A stretch of DNA of 64,000 nt, from positions 100,837-164,836 of the forward strand of contig JAUSCI010000051.1 in assembly GCA_030651305.1 (NCBI GenBank), read 5' to 3'. Positions within the stretch are counted from its first letter, which is position 1, and every line of letters begins with the position of its first letter. A program made the translations under genes and the position numbers. Positions 37,102-45,463 of the stretch are shown piece by piece. Below the pieces are notes generated by a model. That model saw only the letters and a list, made by a program, of their open reading frames with translations. It was not told where the DNA came from and did not search any database. The DNA comes from Sulfuritalea sp. Lineage in GTDB: Bacteria; Pseudomonadota; Gammaproteobacteria; Burkholderiales; Rhodocyclaceae.

Positions 37102-37739
37102 TCTTGTGCTCCCTTCAGGGTAACCACGTACTCGGCGACGGCGCGTATTTCCTTTTCGTTCATTCGCTTGGCGACGGCGCGCATCACCGCCCTGACGTCA
37201 TTGGCACGCTCACCGCTCTTGAAATTCATCAACTGCTGGATGACGTAGGCCGAATGCTGGCTGGCGATACGCGGATACTTTTCGGTGCCGCTGCCATCGT
37301 CATTGTGGCATCCGGAACAGGCCGGTACAGCACTGCCGACGATGCCTTCGTCGTAGATTTCCTTTCCCTGCGCCGCCAGCTTGGCATCGACGGCACCGCC
37401 GGGCTTCGGCTTTTGCTTGCTAAAAAAGGCTGCCAGCGCCTCGAATTCCTTTTCGTCCACCAAAGGAATGATTCCGCTCATAGCCGGGCTCTTGCGCGTT
37501 CCGTTCCTGAAATCCTGCAGTTGCCGGTGGATGTACTCGGCGTCGAGGCCCGACAGGTTCGGATTTTCCGGAATGGCACTGTTGCCATCGGAGTTGTGGC
37601 AACCACCGCACAATAGCAGCCGCTCGGCTATTGGTACGGTTTGCGCCCAGGTGATGACGGGGGAAAGCAGCATGCCGGGGATCAGGAAGGCAACGCCTAC
37701 CAGCCACGACCCGCGAATACGATGGAGTGCCAAGCGCAT
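37098..37739 (-). CDS. Diheme cytochrome c (c4-like)
   Basis: 213 residues; a long signal sequence (LVGVAFLIPGMLLSPVITWAQ) precedes LLCGGCH (C44, C47, H48) and a second site CSGCH at about 140. Motifs NLSGLDAEYIHRQLQDFRNGTR and YPRIASQHSAYVIQQLMNFKSGER are the paired c4-domain helices. GGAGGAG lies before the ATG. First gene of the three-cytochrome unit, 148 bases downstream of the porin-cytochrome gene. Confidence 0.92.
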   Translation of the reverse strand: MRLALHRIRGSWLVGVAFLIPGMLLSPVITWAQTVPIAERLLLCGGCHNSDGNSAIPENPNLSGLDAEYIHRQLQDFRNGTRKSPAMSGIIPLVDEKEFEALAAFFSKQKPKPGGAVDAKLAAQGKEIYDEGIVGSAVPACSGCHNDDGSGTEKYPRIASQHSAYVIQQLMNFKSGERANDVRAVMRAVAKRMNEKEIRAVAEYVVTLKGAQE

Positions 37740-37843
37740 TTCTCCTCCTCATGTTTTCGTTACGGCGCAACGCTCGCTGGCACAGTCAGCAGCCAGCACT
37801 GATACTTTGTTTTCGTGGCGCATACGGCGCGCCTTCGGAAGAC

Positions 37844-37869
37844 GGGGCAGGCCTCGTGGGCCTTCCCCC
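37844..37869 (-). terminator. Hairpin between the porin-cytochrome gene and the cytochrome genes
   Basis: GGCCT/AGGCC and GGGG/CCCC arms form a bulged stem about 20 bases after the porin stop. No T-run follows, so it is more likely a processing or attenuation structure than a full terminator. Confidence 0.35.
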
Positions 37870-37887
37870 ATGGTTGTCCTGCTCTCG

Positions 37888-39162
37888 TCAGAAGCCGGCG
37901 GAGAGCATCAGGATGGTGCGGGCATCGCCCGGAGTCAGTGATCCCGTATAACGACCCACCCCGCCAGCTTTGCTGCGCGTACTGTGCTCCAACTGCAAGC
38001 CGATATTTTGGGAATAGGCGTAGCGGATGCCGAACGTGGTCGCATTGTCCGTGGCGTTCAGTGCGGCGCCGGTGTTCGCATTGCGCTGAGACAGCATGAG
38101 CGTCAATTTGTTCGGGATGATCCCCAGTTCGCCGGTAAGGGTGGTCGCCTTCGAAGCGTTGGGGTTGGCGTTGAAGAGGTTTGCGGCCGTCCCGGGAGCG
38201 ACAGTCGTTCCCGGCGCGGAGGCGTTGGCGAAATACACGCCCAGCGGCATATTGCCAATAGTCCCATGGGCTTGTGCGTCAATTGAAAACGCCTTGGTTT
38301 GGACCGCTGTCGTAAAAACGGCGCCACCCTGGTTGGACGTTCCGCTCCATGACTGGAATCCCGCAGCGAGTTCCCAATCGCCGAGCGTCGGCGTGAATGC
38401 CGCGCGCAGATAGTTGGACGTAGGACTGCGACTGACGTTGCCATTGGCGGAGGCGCCATGGTTGGGCGACCATTTGGAAAAGTTCGCGAAGAACAGCGGA
38501 TTCGCGGCAACGAGCGCGACACCCATGGCGGGGCCGTCCGTCAAGATGTATTGCTGGGCAGAACTCTCGGCCCGCGACTCCATTACCTTGTTGTTCCGCA
38601 CCGCCCCGGTTGCGAGCAGTTCGAAGCCGTAGGCGGCTCCCAGAGTATCGGTGGTATACGGGATTACGCCAAGCTTGGTACCGCCTGCCTTGAACATGAA
38701 AGGGATCTTGAAGCCGGCGACTGTCGCACCGGCGGCGTTGGCAAGCTGCATTTCCAACAGGTAGCCGACGTTCTCCGCAATGCGCCCGCCGGAGAGCAGG
38801 GCGAGTTCGTCGGGGACATTCCATTCGCCGCTGGCGCGGGTTGGTTGCCCTGCGATATCGGTACCGTTGTCTTTCAGATACCGCACCTTCGTGAAGGCGC
38901 TGAGATTCAGTACCTCGGGTATGGATAGATCCTTGCCCTTCAGCATGCCCTGCTTGCCCGTGTCGGTAAAGCCGCCGGCCTTGAAATCCTGGCCGTATGC
39001 GTTGAGCGTCGGATAGTGCTGGAAGTGACAGGTAGTGCAAGCTTTTCCGGTCTGCCGTGCGAATGACGGCATGGCGGATGCTTCCGGAACAAATGCCAAT
39101 GCCGTCAGCAAACCTGCCAGAGAGAGAATTGCTCTTTTCATCGAGAGAATTAGTCTTGTCAT
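37888..39162 (-). CDS. Outer-membrane beta-barrel with N-terminal heme-c motif (Cyc2-like porin-cytochrome)
   Basis: 424 residues. The first ATG is preferred because AGAGG lies upstream. Signal peptide to about residue 30 (ending PEASA), then MPSFARQTGKACTTCH with a single heme site C42-T-T-C45-H46, then YPTLNAYGQDFKAGGF. The rest has alternating beta-strand character and a C-terminal aromatic (LMLSAGF), typical of barrels. The F-A-R-Q-T-G-x-x-C-x-x-C-H plus L-x-x-x-G-x-x-F-K-x-x-G-(F/Y) pattern is that of the fused porin-cytochrome Cyc2 family, whose best-known members oxidise Fe(II) at the cell surface. The donor here is unknown. Divergent from a two-component system. Confidence 0.75.
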   Translation of the reverse strand: MTRLILSMKRAILSLAGLLTALAFVPEASAMPSFARQTGKACTTCHFQHYPTLNAYGQDFKAGGFTDTGKQGMLKGKDLSIPEVLNLSAFTKVRYLKDNGTDIAGQPTRASGEWNVPDELALLSGGRIAENVGYLLEMQLANAAGATVAGFKIPFMFKAGGTKLGVIPYTTDTLGAAYGFELLATGAVRNNKVMESRAESSAQQYILTDGPAMGVALVAANPLFFANFSKWSPNHGASANGNVSRSPTSNYLRAAFTPTLGDWELAAGFQSWSGTSNQGGAVFTTAVQTKAFSIDAQAHGTIGNMPLGVYFANASAPGTTVAPGTAANLFNANPNASKATTLTGELGIIPNKLTLMLSQRNANTGAALNATDNATTFGIRYAYSQNIGLQLEHSTRSKAGGVGRYTGSLTPGDARTILMLSAGF

Positions 39163-39248
39163 CGCAAACCTCTTTGTGAGAATTGGAATTACCAGGAATT
39201 GACTGTTGTGAGTCGCTGACTACTTGCAACTTGGAAGCGACGATAACA

Positions 39249-39268
39249 AGCCAGTCTGAGCACTGGCT
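39249..39268. promoter_or_regulatory. Inverted repeat in the porin/regulator divergent region
   Basis: AGCCAGT and ACTGGCT, 7-bp arms, 6-base loop, about 87 bases upstream of the porin-cytochrome ATG. Function not known. Confidence 0.4.
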
Positions 39269-39286
39269 GAAGGAAAGAGCCTGATA

Positions 39287-39312
39287 CTTAAGTGGTGTTA
39301 AGATTCTTTAGG
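39287..39312. promoter_or_regulatory. Three 10-bp-spaced direct repeats, candidate response-regulator operator
   Basis: TTAAG (39288), TTAAG (39298) and TTAGG (39308) repeat at exact 10-base intervals. OmpR/PhoB-family regulators bind such tandem sites once per helical turn; the half-site resembles the PmrA/QseB CTTAA element, though those boxes have an 11-base period. It lies in the 289-base gap between the porin-cytochrome gene and the OmpR-type regulator gene, which otherwise holds no recognisable gene. Confidence 0.5.
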
Positions 39313-39451
39313 CATCGCCGATCTGGACAAGGGTCAAGCGCCGAACACAGCAAAGAAATCAAGTGCTTGTCGGTATGCGCGTTTGTCTCCTGGGTGACTG
39401 TCCGAATGTCCCTCGTTGTTTCTGCGTGGTTTGAATGAGGTTTCCTGAATC

Positions 39452-40117
39452 ATGAAACTTCTGCTTGTCGAGGATGACCCCCTGCTCGGGGATGGCTTGC
39501 GTGCTGCTCTCGACAAGGCGGGCTTTGCCGTCACTTGGGTGAGGGATGGCAAGACCGCGCTTGAAGTGCTGAGAGCAGGGGAGTTTGCCGTCATGGTGCT
39601 GGACATCGGCTTGCCCGTCGTGAGCGGCATGGAGGTGTTGCGCGAGTTGCGCAGCACCAACAACAGCCTGCCCATCCTGATGCTCACCGCGCGGGACACC
39701 ACGCGCGACAAGGTCATCAGCCTGGACCGCGGCGCCGACGACTACCTGGTCAAGACCGCCGACATGGAAGAGTTGATTGCGCGCTTGCGCGCCCTGATCC
39801 GCCGCTCCGGTCATGGTGCTGGCGGTGTGCTGAGTATCGGCGACCTGACACTGGACCTGGTGGCGCACACCGTCACCATAAGTGACAAAGCAATAGCTGT
39901 TTCCGGCCGCGAATTTGCCGTGCTGCGGGCGCTGATGGAAAGCGTCGGGCGCGTCCTTACCCGCGGTCAACTGGAGACTTCCCTCTACGGCTGGAGTCAC
40001 AATGTGGACAGCAATGCAGTCGAAGTGCATATCCACAACCTGCGCCTCAAACTTGGGGCAGACACCATCAAGACTGTACGCGGCGTCGGGTACACCATCG
40101 CCAGGTCCGCATCGTGA
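39452..40117 (+). CDS. OmpR-family response regulator (QseB/PmrA-like)
   Basis: 221 residues. Receiver domain: acidic pocket LLVEDDPLLGDGL, phospho-acceptor D51 in VLDIGLP, switch Thr79 in LTARD, and K101. The residue after K101 is T102 (DDYLVKTADMEEL) where nearly all family members have Pro. The C-terminal winged helix has SGREFAVLRALMESVGRVLTRGQLE and NAVEVHIHNLRLKLG...TVRGVGYTI. Overlaps the kinase gene start. Likely controls the divergent cytochrome locus by proximity. Confidence 0.92.
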   Translation: MKLLLVEDDPLLGDGLRAALDKAGFAVTWVRDGKTALEVLRAGEFAVMVLDIGLPVVSGMEVLRELRSTNNSLPILMLTARDTTRDKVISLDRGADDYLVKTADMEELIARLRALIRRSGHGAGGVLSIGDLTLDLVAHTVTISDKAIAVSGREFAVLRALMESVGRVLTRGQLETSLYGWSHNVDSNAVEVHIHNLRLKLGADTIKTVRGVGYTIARSAS

Positions 40118-41625
40118 TCGTGCGCTATCGGTTATCCCTGAGCCAGCGTCTACTGGTCGGGCTGCTCATTGTGAGCTTTGCGTACTGGGCGGCAATCGCA
40201 TGGCTTACCATCCGAGACACCATCAACGAAACGTACGAACTGTTCGATGCACATCTGGCTCAGACCGCACTGGCGCTGCTGCGGGTCACCGATCCGGATG
40301 ACAACGATCCGCTGGCCATCCCCGGCAGTGTCGAAGCGCCGACGCTGGGGGAGATATTCACGCAATGGCCGGATCTGCCCGAGCGTCTGGCCGCGCGCAA
40401 ATCGCCTTCCGAAATCCAGACCGGGCCAGGCACGCCGCTCACTCCGGTAGTCACCGGACCGGTCAGAAATCGCTCGATCCATTCGCTGCACGAGGAATAC
40501 GAAAAGAGACTGCGCTACCAGGTCTGGAGCGGCCAGGGCCAACTGATATTGCGATCGGCAAATGCCCCCGATACGGTGATGACCGACAGTGATGGCTTTT
40601 CAGAGACCATTGATGAGGAAGGACAGATATGGCGCCATTTCGGCGTCTGGGACAGGCATCGCAATTTCCGCATCGTGGTAGCGGAAGCTCACGATCTGCG
40701 CAATCGTCTGGTGCGCAATATCGCCTTGCACCTGGTCAGCCCGCTGGTGCTGGGCCTGCCGGTCCTGATCTTCCTGCTCTGGTTTTCGATCAGCCGGGGG
40801 CTGGATCCGCTAAGCGTCCTGAAGCGCGAGATCGCAAGTCGAAAACCCGAGAATCTGACGCCCTTGAACGCGGACAGCGCTCCCGGGGAAGTGCGTCCCA
40901 TGGTGCTGGCCTTGAACGAGTTGCTGCGGCGCATGACCGACGCCATGGAGAACGAGCGGCGCTTTACCAGCAACGCCGCGCACGAGTTGCGCACCCCGCT
41001 GGCGGCGATTCAGGCCCATTTGCACGCGGCGCGCGCCGCCGAGGGAGAAGCGGAGCGCTTGCGCGCCATGGACCAGTTGCAGCGCGGTGTCGAAAGAGGA
41101 ATCCGGCTGGTGGGCCAGTTGCTGACCCTGGCTCGCCTTGATCCCGAACAGGCCCTGCCCGACGTCCAGCCGGTAAGTCTGGGCGAAATTGCGCAGGCGG
41201 CATGCGCGGAACTGGCGCCACTGGCGCTGCAACGCGACCAGACGCTGGAACTCACGGTTGAGCCGGGCCTGCCGCCGCAGCCCGGCAATGCCGACATGTT
41301 GTCGATGCTGCTCGCCAACCTCGTGGATAACGCGATCCGCTACACGCCACGCAGTGGCCACGTCACTATCCAAGTGCGGCAGGGTGAATCAGGTGCGCAA
41401 ATGGAAGTCGTCGATGATGGTCCGGGCATACCCGAGGGGCAACGAGAGCGGGTGTTCGATCGCTTCTACCGCATTGCCGGCCAGGATAAGCCGGGTACTG
41501 GCCTTGGCCTGGCGATTTGCCGGCGCATCGCGCAGCTTCATAATGCGCGTATTGTCCTAACCGACGGACCAGGCAATCGCGGGGCTGCGGCCAGGGTGTT
41601 GTTCGCGGCGCAGCAGCAGGCGTGA
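40114..41625 (+). CDS. Sensor histidine kinase (QseC/PmrB-like)
   Basis: 503 residues from a GTG overlapping the regulator stop. Two transmembrane helices (LLVGLLIVSFAYWAAIAWL and LVSPLVLGLPVLIFLLWFSI) flank a periplasmic sensor of about 160 residues. The H-box is NAAHELRTPLAAIQAHL with H290. N-box NLVDNAIRYTP, G1 DDGPGIPEGQRERVFDRFYR and G2 GTGLGLAICRRIAQLH are intact. Partner of the regulator before it. Confidence 0.93.
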   Translation: MIVRYRLSLSQRLLVGLLIVSFAYWAAIAWLTIRDTINETYELFDAHLAQTALALLRVTDPDDNDPLAIPGSVEAPTLGEIFTQWPDLPERLAARKSPSEIQTGPGTPLTPVVTGPVRNRSIHSLHEEYEKRLRYQVWSGQGQLILRSANAPDTVMTDSDGFSETIDEEGQIWRHFGVWDRHRNFRIVVAEAHDLRNRLVRNIALHLVSPLVLGLPVLIFLLWFSISRGLDPLSVLKREIASRKPENLTPLNADSAPGEVRPMVLALNELLRRMTDAMENERRFTSNAAHELRTPLAAIQAHLHAARAAEGEAERLRAMDQLQRGVERGIRLVGQLLTLARLDPEQALPDVQPVSLGEIAQAACAELAPLALQRDQTLELTVEPGLPPQPGNADMLSMLLANLVDNAIRYTPRSGHVTIQVRQGESGAQMEVVDDGPGIPEGQRERVFDRFYRIAGQDKPGTGLGLAICRRIAQLHNARIVLTDGPGNRGAAARVLFAAQQQA

Positions 41626-41669
41626 AATCGGTGCCTGCACTTCAGTAAGATGACCACCAAGGACTTTTC

Positions 41670-42152
41670 ATGATTATTGACGATGTCGCCGGTCTGCGCC
41701 GCGTTCTGCACGGCAACCGCGTGATTGCCGTGGTCGGCCTTTCGCCGAAGTGGAATCGACCCAGCTATTTTGCTGCCAAGTACATGCTGGAACACGGTTA
41801 CACGATCATTCCGGTGAATCCCGCGGCGACCGAGATCCTCGGTCAGAAATGCTATCCCGATCTCGCCGCGATACCGCAGAAGGTCGACCTGGTCGACGTG
41901 TTTCGCAAGGCCGAAGACGTGCCGCCGATTGCCGACGAGGCGATCCGCATCGGCGCGAAGTGCCTCTGGCTGCAACTGGGCGTGATCAACCGGGAGGCGG
42001 CGGACAAGGCCTCTGCCGCCGGGCTGGACGTGGTGATGAACCGCTGCGTGAAGATTGAATACGCGCGGCTGTTCGGCGGCCTGAACTTTGCCGGAGTCAA
42101 CACACAAGTTATTTCCGCAAAACGACCGCCCTGCCCGCCGTTGCAAGGCTAG
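41670..42152 (+). CDS. CoA-binding domain protein (YccU family)
   Basis: 160 residues, a single Rossmann-like CoA-binding domain. Motifs are VIAVVGLSPKWNRPSYFAAKYMLEHGYTIIPVNP, LVDVFRKAEDVPPIADEAI and LWLQLGVINREAADKASAAGLDVVMNRCVKIEYARL. Family members bind CoA or a nucleotide; the physiological role is unknown. Convergent with queE, four bases apart. Confidence 0.88.
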   Translation: MIIDDVAGLRRVLHGNRVIAVVGLSPKWNRPSYFAAKYMLEHGYTIIPVNPAATEILGQKCYPDLAAIPQKVDLVDVFRKAEDVPPIADEAIRIGAKCLWLQLGVINREAADKASAAGLDVVMNRCVKIEYARLFGGLNFAGVNTQVISAKRPPCPPLQG

Positions 42153-42156
42153 TCGG

Positions 42157-42825
42157 TCAACGTCCCTTGACGTTGCCCCACAGCACTTTGTGCAACTGCA
42201 GTTGAAAGCGCACCGGCAAGAGGTCGTCGAGGATCCATTGCGCCAGTAGTGCCGGATCGAGTTGTCCCTGGACGGGCGAAAACAGTACCGGGCAACGCTC
42301 GAAGAGTCGGCGCTGGCGACACGCCGAAAGCGCCCAGTCGTAGTCTTCACGCGAGGCGAGGACGAACTTCAGCTCGTCGCCGGCGGTCAGCAGGTCGAGA
42401 TTTTCCCAGCGGTTTTTCGACATCTCTCCCGAGCCGGGCGCCTTGAGGTCGACGATGCGCGCCACGCGCGGATCGACGCCGCCGATGTCCAGCGCGCCGC
42501 TGGTTTCGAGCGATACCGAATGGCCTGCATCGCACAGGGTGGCCAGCAGCGGCAGGCAGTTCTGCTGTGCCAGCGGCTCGCCGCCGGTAACGCAAACCGT
42601 GGCGCAGCCGAATGCGGCAACACGCTGCACGATGTCGGCAATGGTCAGGGATTCGCCGCCGCTGAAGGCATAGGCGGTATCGCACCAGACGCAGCGCAAG
42701 GGGCAGCCGGTGAGCCGGACGAAGACGGTAGGCAACCCGATGCGGCTGGATTCGCCCTGAATGGAGTGAAATATTTCGGTGACGCGCAGCGAGTCCTGCA
42801 AATGAGCGTCGAGCTTTGCCGGCAC
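42157..42825 (-). CDS. queE: 7-carboxy-7-deazaguanine synthase
   Basis: Radical SAM enzyme of queuosine biosynthesis. 222 residues from a GTG overlapping the cpoB stop (TAGTG). The cluster motif C-x3-C-x2-C is in RLTGCPLRCVWCDTAY. CVTGGEPLAQ, VSLETSGALDIG and QLQLHKVLWG are the other family blocks. A copy of the 23-bp repeat (42306-42328) encodes A-C-R-Q-R-R-L-F in a frame different from the other copies, without changing protein length. It follows cpoB as in the usual tol-pal-cpoB-queE layout. Confidence 0.95.
   Translation of the reverse strand: MPAKLDAHLQDSLRVTEIFHSIQGESSRIGLPTVFVRLTGCPLRCVWCDTAYAFSGGESLTIADIVQRVAAFGCATVCVTGGEPLAQQNCLPLLATLCDAGHSVSLETSGALDIGGVDPRVARIVDLKAPGSGEMSKNRWENLDLLTAGDELKFVLASREDYDWALSACRQRRLFERCPVLFSPVQGQLDPALLAQWILDDLLPVRFQLQLHKVLWGNVKGR
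42306..42328 (+). repeat. 23-bp dispersed repeat, copy 5
   Basis: Left arm GTCGGCG, centre CTGGCGACA, right arm CGCCGAA. Lies inside queE in a reading frame not used by the linker copies. Flank GAAGA. Confidence 0.7.
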
Positions 42826-43574
42826 TACTTTTTCTTCAGCCTGAGTTTTGCCTTCTTGCCGGCCTCGCTGTTGGGATATTTATCGGCCAACTGCACGAGG
42901 GTGGCGCGGGCGCCCTTCAAATCCTTGATCGCTTCGAGGCTCGCGACGCGGTTATCCAGCGCCGCCGGTGCGCGCTCGTCGGTGGGCCAGCCGGCGGCAA
43001 ACTTGCCGAAGAGTTCGGCGGCACCGGCGTGGTCTTTGGCCTGGGTGTGGGCGTAAGCGCCCCAGTAGTGGGCCGAAGCGGCCAGGCTGCTGTTCGGGTA
43101 GGTCTTGATGAAGGCGAGAAATGCAGCGGCGGCTTCTTTGAATTTCGCGGCCTTGAGGCCCGCCAACGCGGCTTCGTAATCACGGGTTTCCTGCGCCGGG
43201 TCGAGTTTCGGCGTCTCGACCTTGGCCTCGACGGGTGGTTGCTCCAGCTTCCTCAGCCGGTTGTCGAGGTCGACATAGAAATCCATCTGGCGTTTCTGCG
43301 CGGCCTCGAGTCCGTAGGTCAGGACTTCGATCTGGCCGCGCAATTTGGCGATATCCGCCTTGATGGCCTCGACCTGGTTGGCGAAGTCCAGCTGGTTGCG
43401 ACTGAGGGTGTCCGCGCGTTTACCGAGGTCGATTACGTCTGCTCGCAGTTGTTCGCGCAGTTGTTCGATCTTGCCGCGCGCCTCTTCGTCGTCAAACATC
43501 CCGGCACGGACGGGCGAAGACAGCACTGCCGCCAGCAACAGCGCCGGCAGCAGTGCGCGCAATCTGCCACGCAT
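42825..43574 (-). CDS. cpoB: Cell division coordinator CpoB (YbgF)
   Basis: 249 residues. Signal peptide RLRALLPALLLAAVLSSPVRA. A trimeric coiled coil (about 35-105, DDEEARGKIEQLREQLRADVIDL) is followed by three TPR units (YEAALAGLKAAKFKEAAAAFLAFIK, SAHYWGAYAHTQAKDHAGAAELF, LDNRVASLEAIKDLKGARATLVQL). Known partner of TolA and PBP1B in enteric bacteria. Two bases after pal. Confidence 0.93.
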   Translation of the reverse strand: MRGRLRALLPALLLAAVLSSPVRAGMFDDEEARGKIEQLREQLRADVIDLGKRADTLSRNQLDFANQVEAIKADIAKLRGQIEVLTYGLEAAQKRQMDFYVDLDNRLRKLEQPPVEAKVETPKLDPAQETRDYEAALAGLKAAKFKEAAAAFLAFIKTYPNSSLAASAHYWGAYAHTQAKDHAGAAELFGKFAAGWPTDERAPAALDNRVASLEAIKDLKGARATLVQLADKYPNSEAGKKAKLRLKKK

Positions 43575-43576
43575 GT

Positions 43577-44128
43577 TCAGAATTCACCCGAATAAAGCAT
43601 GTCGCCCCGGCGATTCTTCGCCCAGCATTCTTCGGTGGATTCGGTACAGGCAGGCTTTTCTTCGCCCAGACTCACCGCTTCGACCTGCTCCTCCTTGGCG
43701 CCGAGCAGGGCCAGGGCCTTTTTCACCGCGTTGGCGCGTTTCTGCCCCAGCGCCAGGTTGTATTCGCGGCTGCCGCGTTCATCCGCGTTGCCCTGAATCA
43801 GCATTTTCATTTTCGGATTGGCCGCGAGGAACTTGCCATGGGCTGTCAGCAGAGCCTGAAACTCGTCCTTGACCACATAGCTGTCGTAGTCGAAGTGGAT
43901 GCTGCGCTTGGACAAGGGGCTGCGCGGATCTTTCAGCGCGGCGATGCTGCCGGGATCGAACTTGTCAGCCGGCTGCACTTTGGTTACCACCGGTGGCGTG
44001 GCGACCCTGACCGGGCCGGGAGTTCGCGATTCGACGCCGGCCGGGTTCTGTTCGGGCGCCGGCGGCTGTGAGCCGCAGGCGGCCAGCAGCAGGGTCAAGG
44101 CAGAAAGAGAAATGAGGTGTGCGCGCAT
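43577..44128 (-). CDS. pal: Peptidoglycan-associated lipoprotein
   Basis: 183 residues. Lipobox LLLAAC, lipidated Cys about 18. OmpA-like peptidoglycan-binding domain with SIHFDYDSYVVKDEFQALLTAHGKFL and IQGNADERGSREYNLALGQKRANAV, where the Asp and Arg contact diaminopimelate. The C-terminus has a typical betaproteobacterial extension (SLGEEKPACTESTEECWAKNRRGDMLY). Confidence 0.96.
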   Translation of the reverse strand: MRAHLISLSALTLLLAACGSQPPAPEQNPAGVESRTPGPVRVATPPVVTKVQPADKFDPGSIAALKDPRSPLSKRSIHFDYDSYVVKDEFQALLTAHGKFLAANPKMKMLIQGNADERGSREYNLALGQKRANAVKKALALLGAKEEQVEAVSLGEEKPACTESTEECWAKNRRGDMLYSGEF

Positions 44129-44155
44129 GATGGCTTCCTTGATGAGTTCGACTGC

Positions 44156-45427
44156 TTATCGGACCAGGGGACCCCAGGCAGGTTCCCGCACGTCGGCGGC
44201 CTGCACGGAGAGTTTTTGCTTGACGCGGCCGTCGCTGGAGACAGCCGCCAGAACGCCGCGTCCGCCTATCTCGGTGGCATACAGGATCATGCGCCCGTTG
44301 GGGGCGAAACTGGGCGATTCATCTTTTGCCGAGTCGGTGAGGATCTGCGTCTGCTTGGTCGCCAGATCCATCAGCGCCAACTGAAAGCGGCCACCGTTGC
44401 GGGCAATGAAAGCGAGGCTCTTGCCGTCCGGTGAGAGGCGTGGCGTGACGTTGTAGCTGCCTTCGAAGGTGATGCGTTCAGCATTGCCACCCGAGGCGGT
44501 GATGCGGTAGATCTGCGGGCTGCCGCCGCGGTCGGACGTGAAGTAGATGAACTGGCCGTCCGGCGACCAGCGCGGCTCGGTGTCGATGCCCGACGATGTG
44601 GCGATGCGCGTCACGCCGCTGCCGTCGGCATTGACGACATACAGTTGCGACGAGCCGTCCTTGGTCAGCACCACGGCCAGTTGCTTGCCGTCCGGCGACC
44701 AGGCCGGCGCGGAGTTCGAGCCCTTGAAGTTGGCGGCGACATGGCGCCGGCCGCTGGCCAGGTCATGCACATACACTACCGGCTTCTTGGCCTCGAAGGA
44801 GACATAGGCCAGCTTGCCGCCATCGGGCGACCACGCCGGCGAAATGATCGGCTCGCGTGACGCCAGTGCCGCCTGGTCGTTGCTGCCGTCGGCATCGGCG
44901 ATCTTCAGCTCGAAGCGGCCGGTGCTCTTCACCACGTAGGCGATCCGCGTCGAAAACACGCCCGGCTCTCCGGTAAGCTTTTCGTAGATGAAATCGGCAA
45001 TGCGATGTCCGGTCGCGCGCAACTGCGTGCCGGTGTGCAGGTAGGTCGGATTGCCCAGCGCGGCCTGCTTCGGCACGTCGAACAGGCGCATCCGGGTTTC
45101 GTAGCGGCCATCGGCGGATGTGGTCACGCTGCCGCCGGCAACCGCGTCCGCACCGCGTGTCTTGAGGTCTTCGAAGGGCGGCGTGGCCGTGTCGGCCAGT
45201 GCGCCGCCGGCTTCGACCAGGCGGAACAGGCCGCTGCGATCGAGGTCGGCGCGTACCACCGAGGCCAGCGCCTGGGCGACGATGCGCTCGCCGGCGAAAT
45301 CGGCAATGGCCACCGGCAGGCGATTGGCGCCGGCACCGGTAATTTCGACCGTGAGTTGCGCGTGGGCGGCGGCGGCACACAGGGTCAGACCGGCGGTGCA
45401 GGCGAGAACAAAACGTGGAAATTTCAT
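44156..45427 (-). CDS. tolB: Tol-Pal system beta-propeller protein TolB
   Basis: 423 residues with signal peptide (RFVLACTAGLTLCAAAAHA). The N-terminal alpha/beta domain runs to about 165. A six-bladed propeller follows with repeated blade motifs (ISPAWSPDGGKLAYVSFE, SAPAWSPDGKQLAVVLTKDG, TEPRWSPDGQFIYFTSDRGG, VTPRLSPDGKSLAFIARNGG, ESPSFAPNGRMILYATE). Periplasmic hub between Pal and TolA. Confidence 0.96.
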   Translation of the reverse strand: MKFPRFVLACTAGLTLCAAAAHAQLTVEITGAGANRLPVAIADFAGERIVAQALASVVRADLDRSGLFRLVEAGGALADTATPPFEDLKTRGADAVAGGSVTTSADGRYETRMRLFDVPKQAALGNPTYLHTGTQLRATGHRIADFIYEKLTGEPGVFSTRIAYVVKSTGRFELKIADADGSNDQAALASREPIISPAWSPDGGKLAYVSFEAKKPVVYVHDLASGRRHVAANFKGSNSAPAWSPDGKQLAVVLTKDGSSQLYVVNADGSGVTRIATSSGIDTEPRWSPDGQFIYFTSDRGGSPQIYRITASGGNAERITFEGSYNVTPRLSPDGKSLAFIARNGGRFQLALMDLATKQTQILTDSAKDESPSFAPNGRMILYATEIGGRGVLAAVSSDGRVKQKLSVQAADVREPAWGPLVR

Positions 45428-45463
45428 CGCGCCGATTATAGCGCCTCGGACTCCGGCCCGTTT

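Noticed and set aside
38149..38240. G/C-rich tandem sequence in the porin gene considered as repeat
   Set aside because: Only the codon pattern of the Ala/Thr/Asn loop; no repeated unit.
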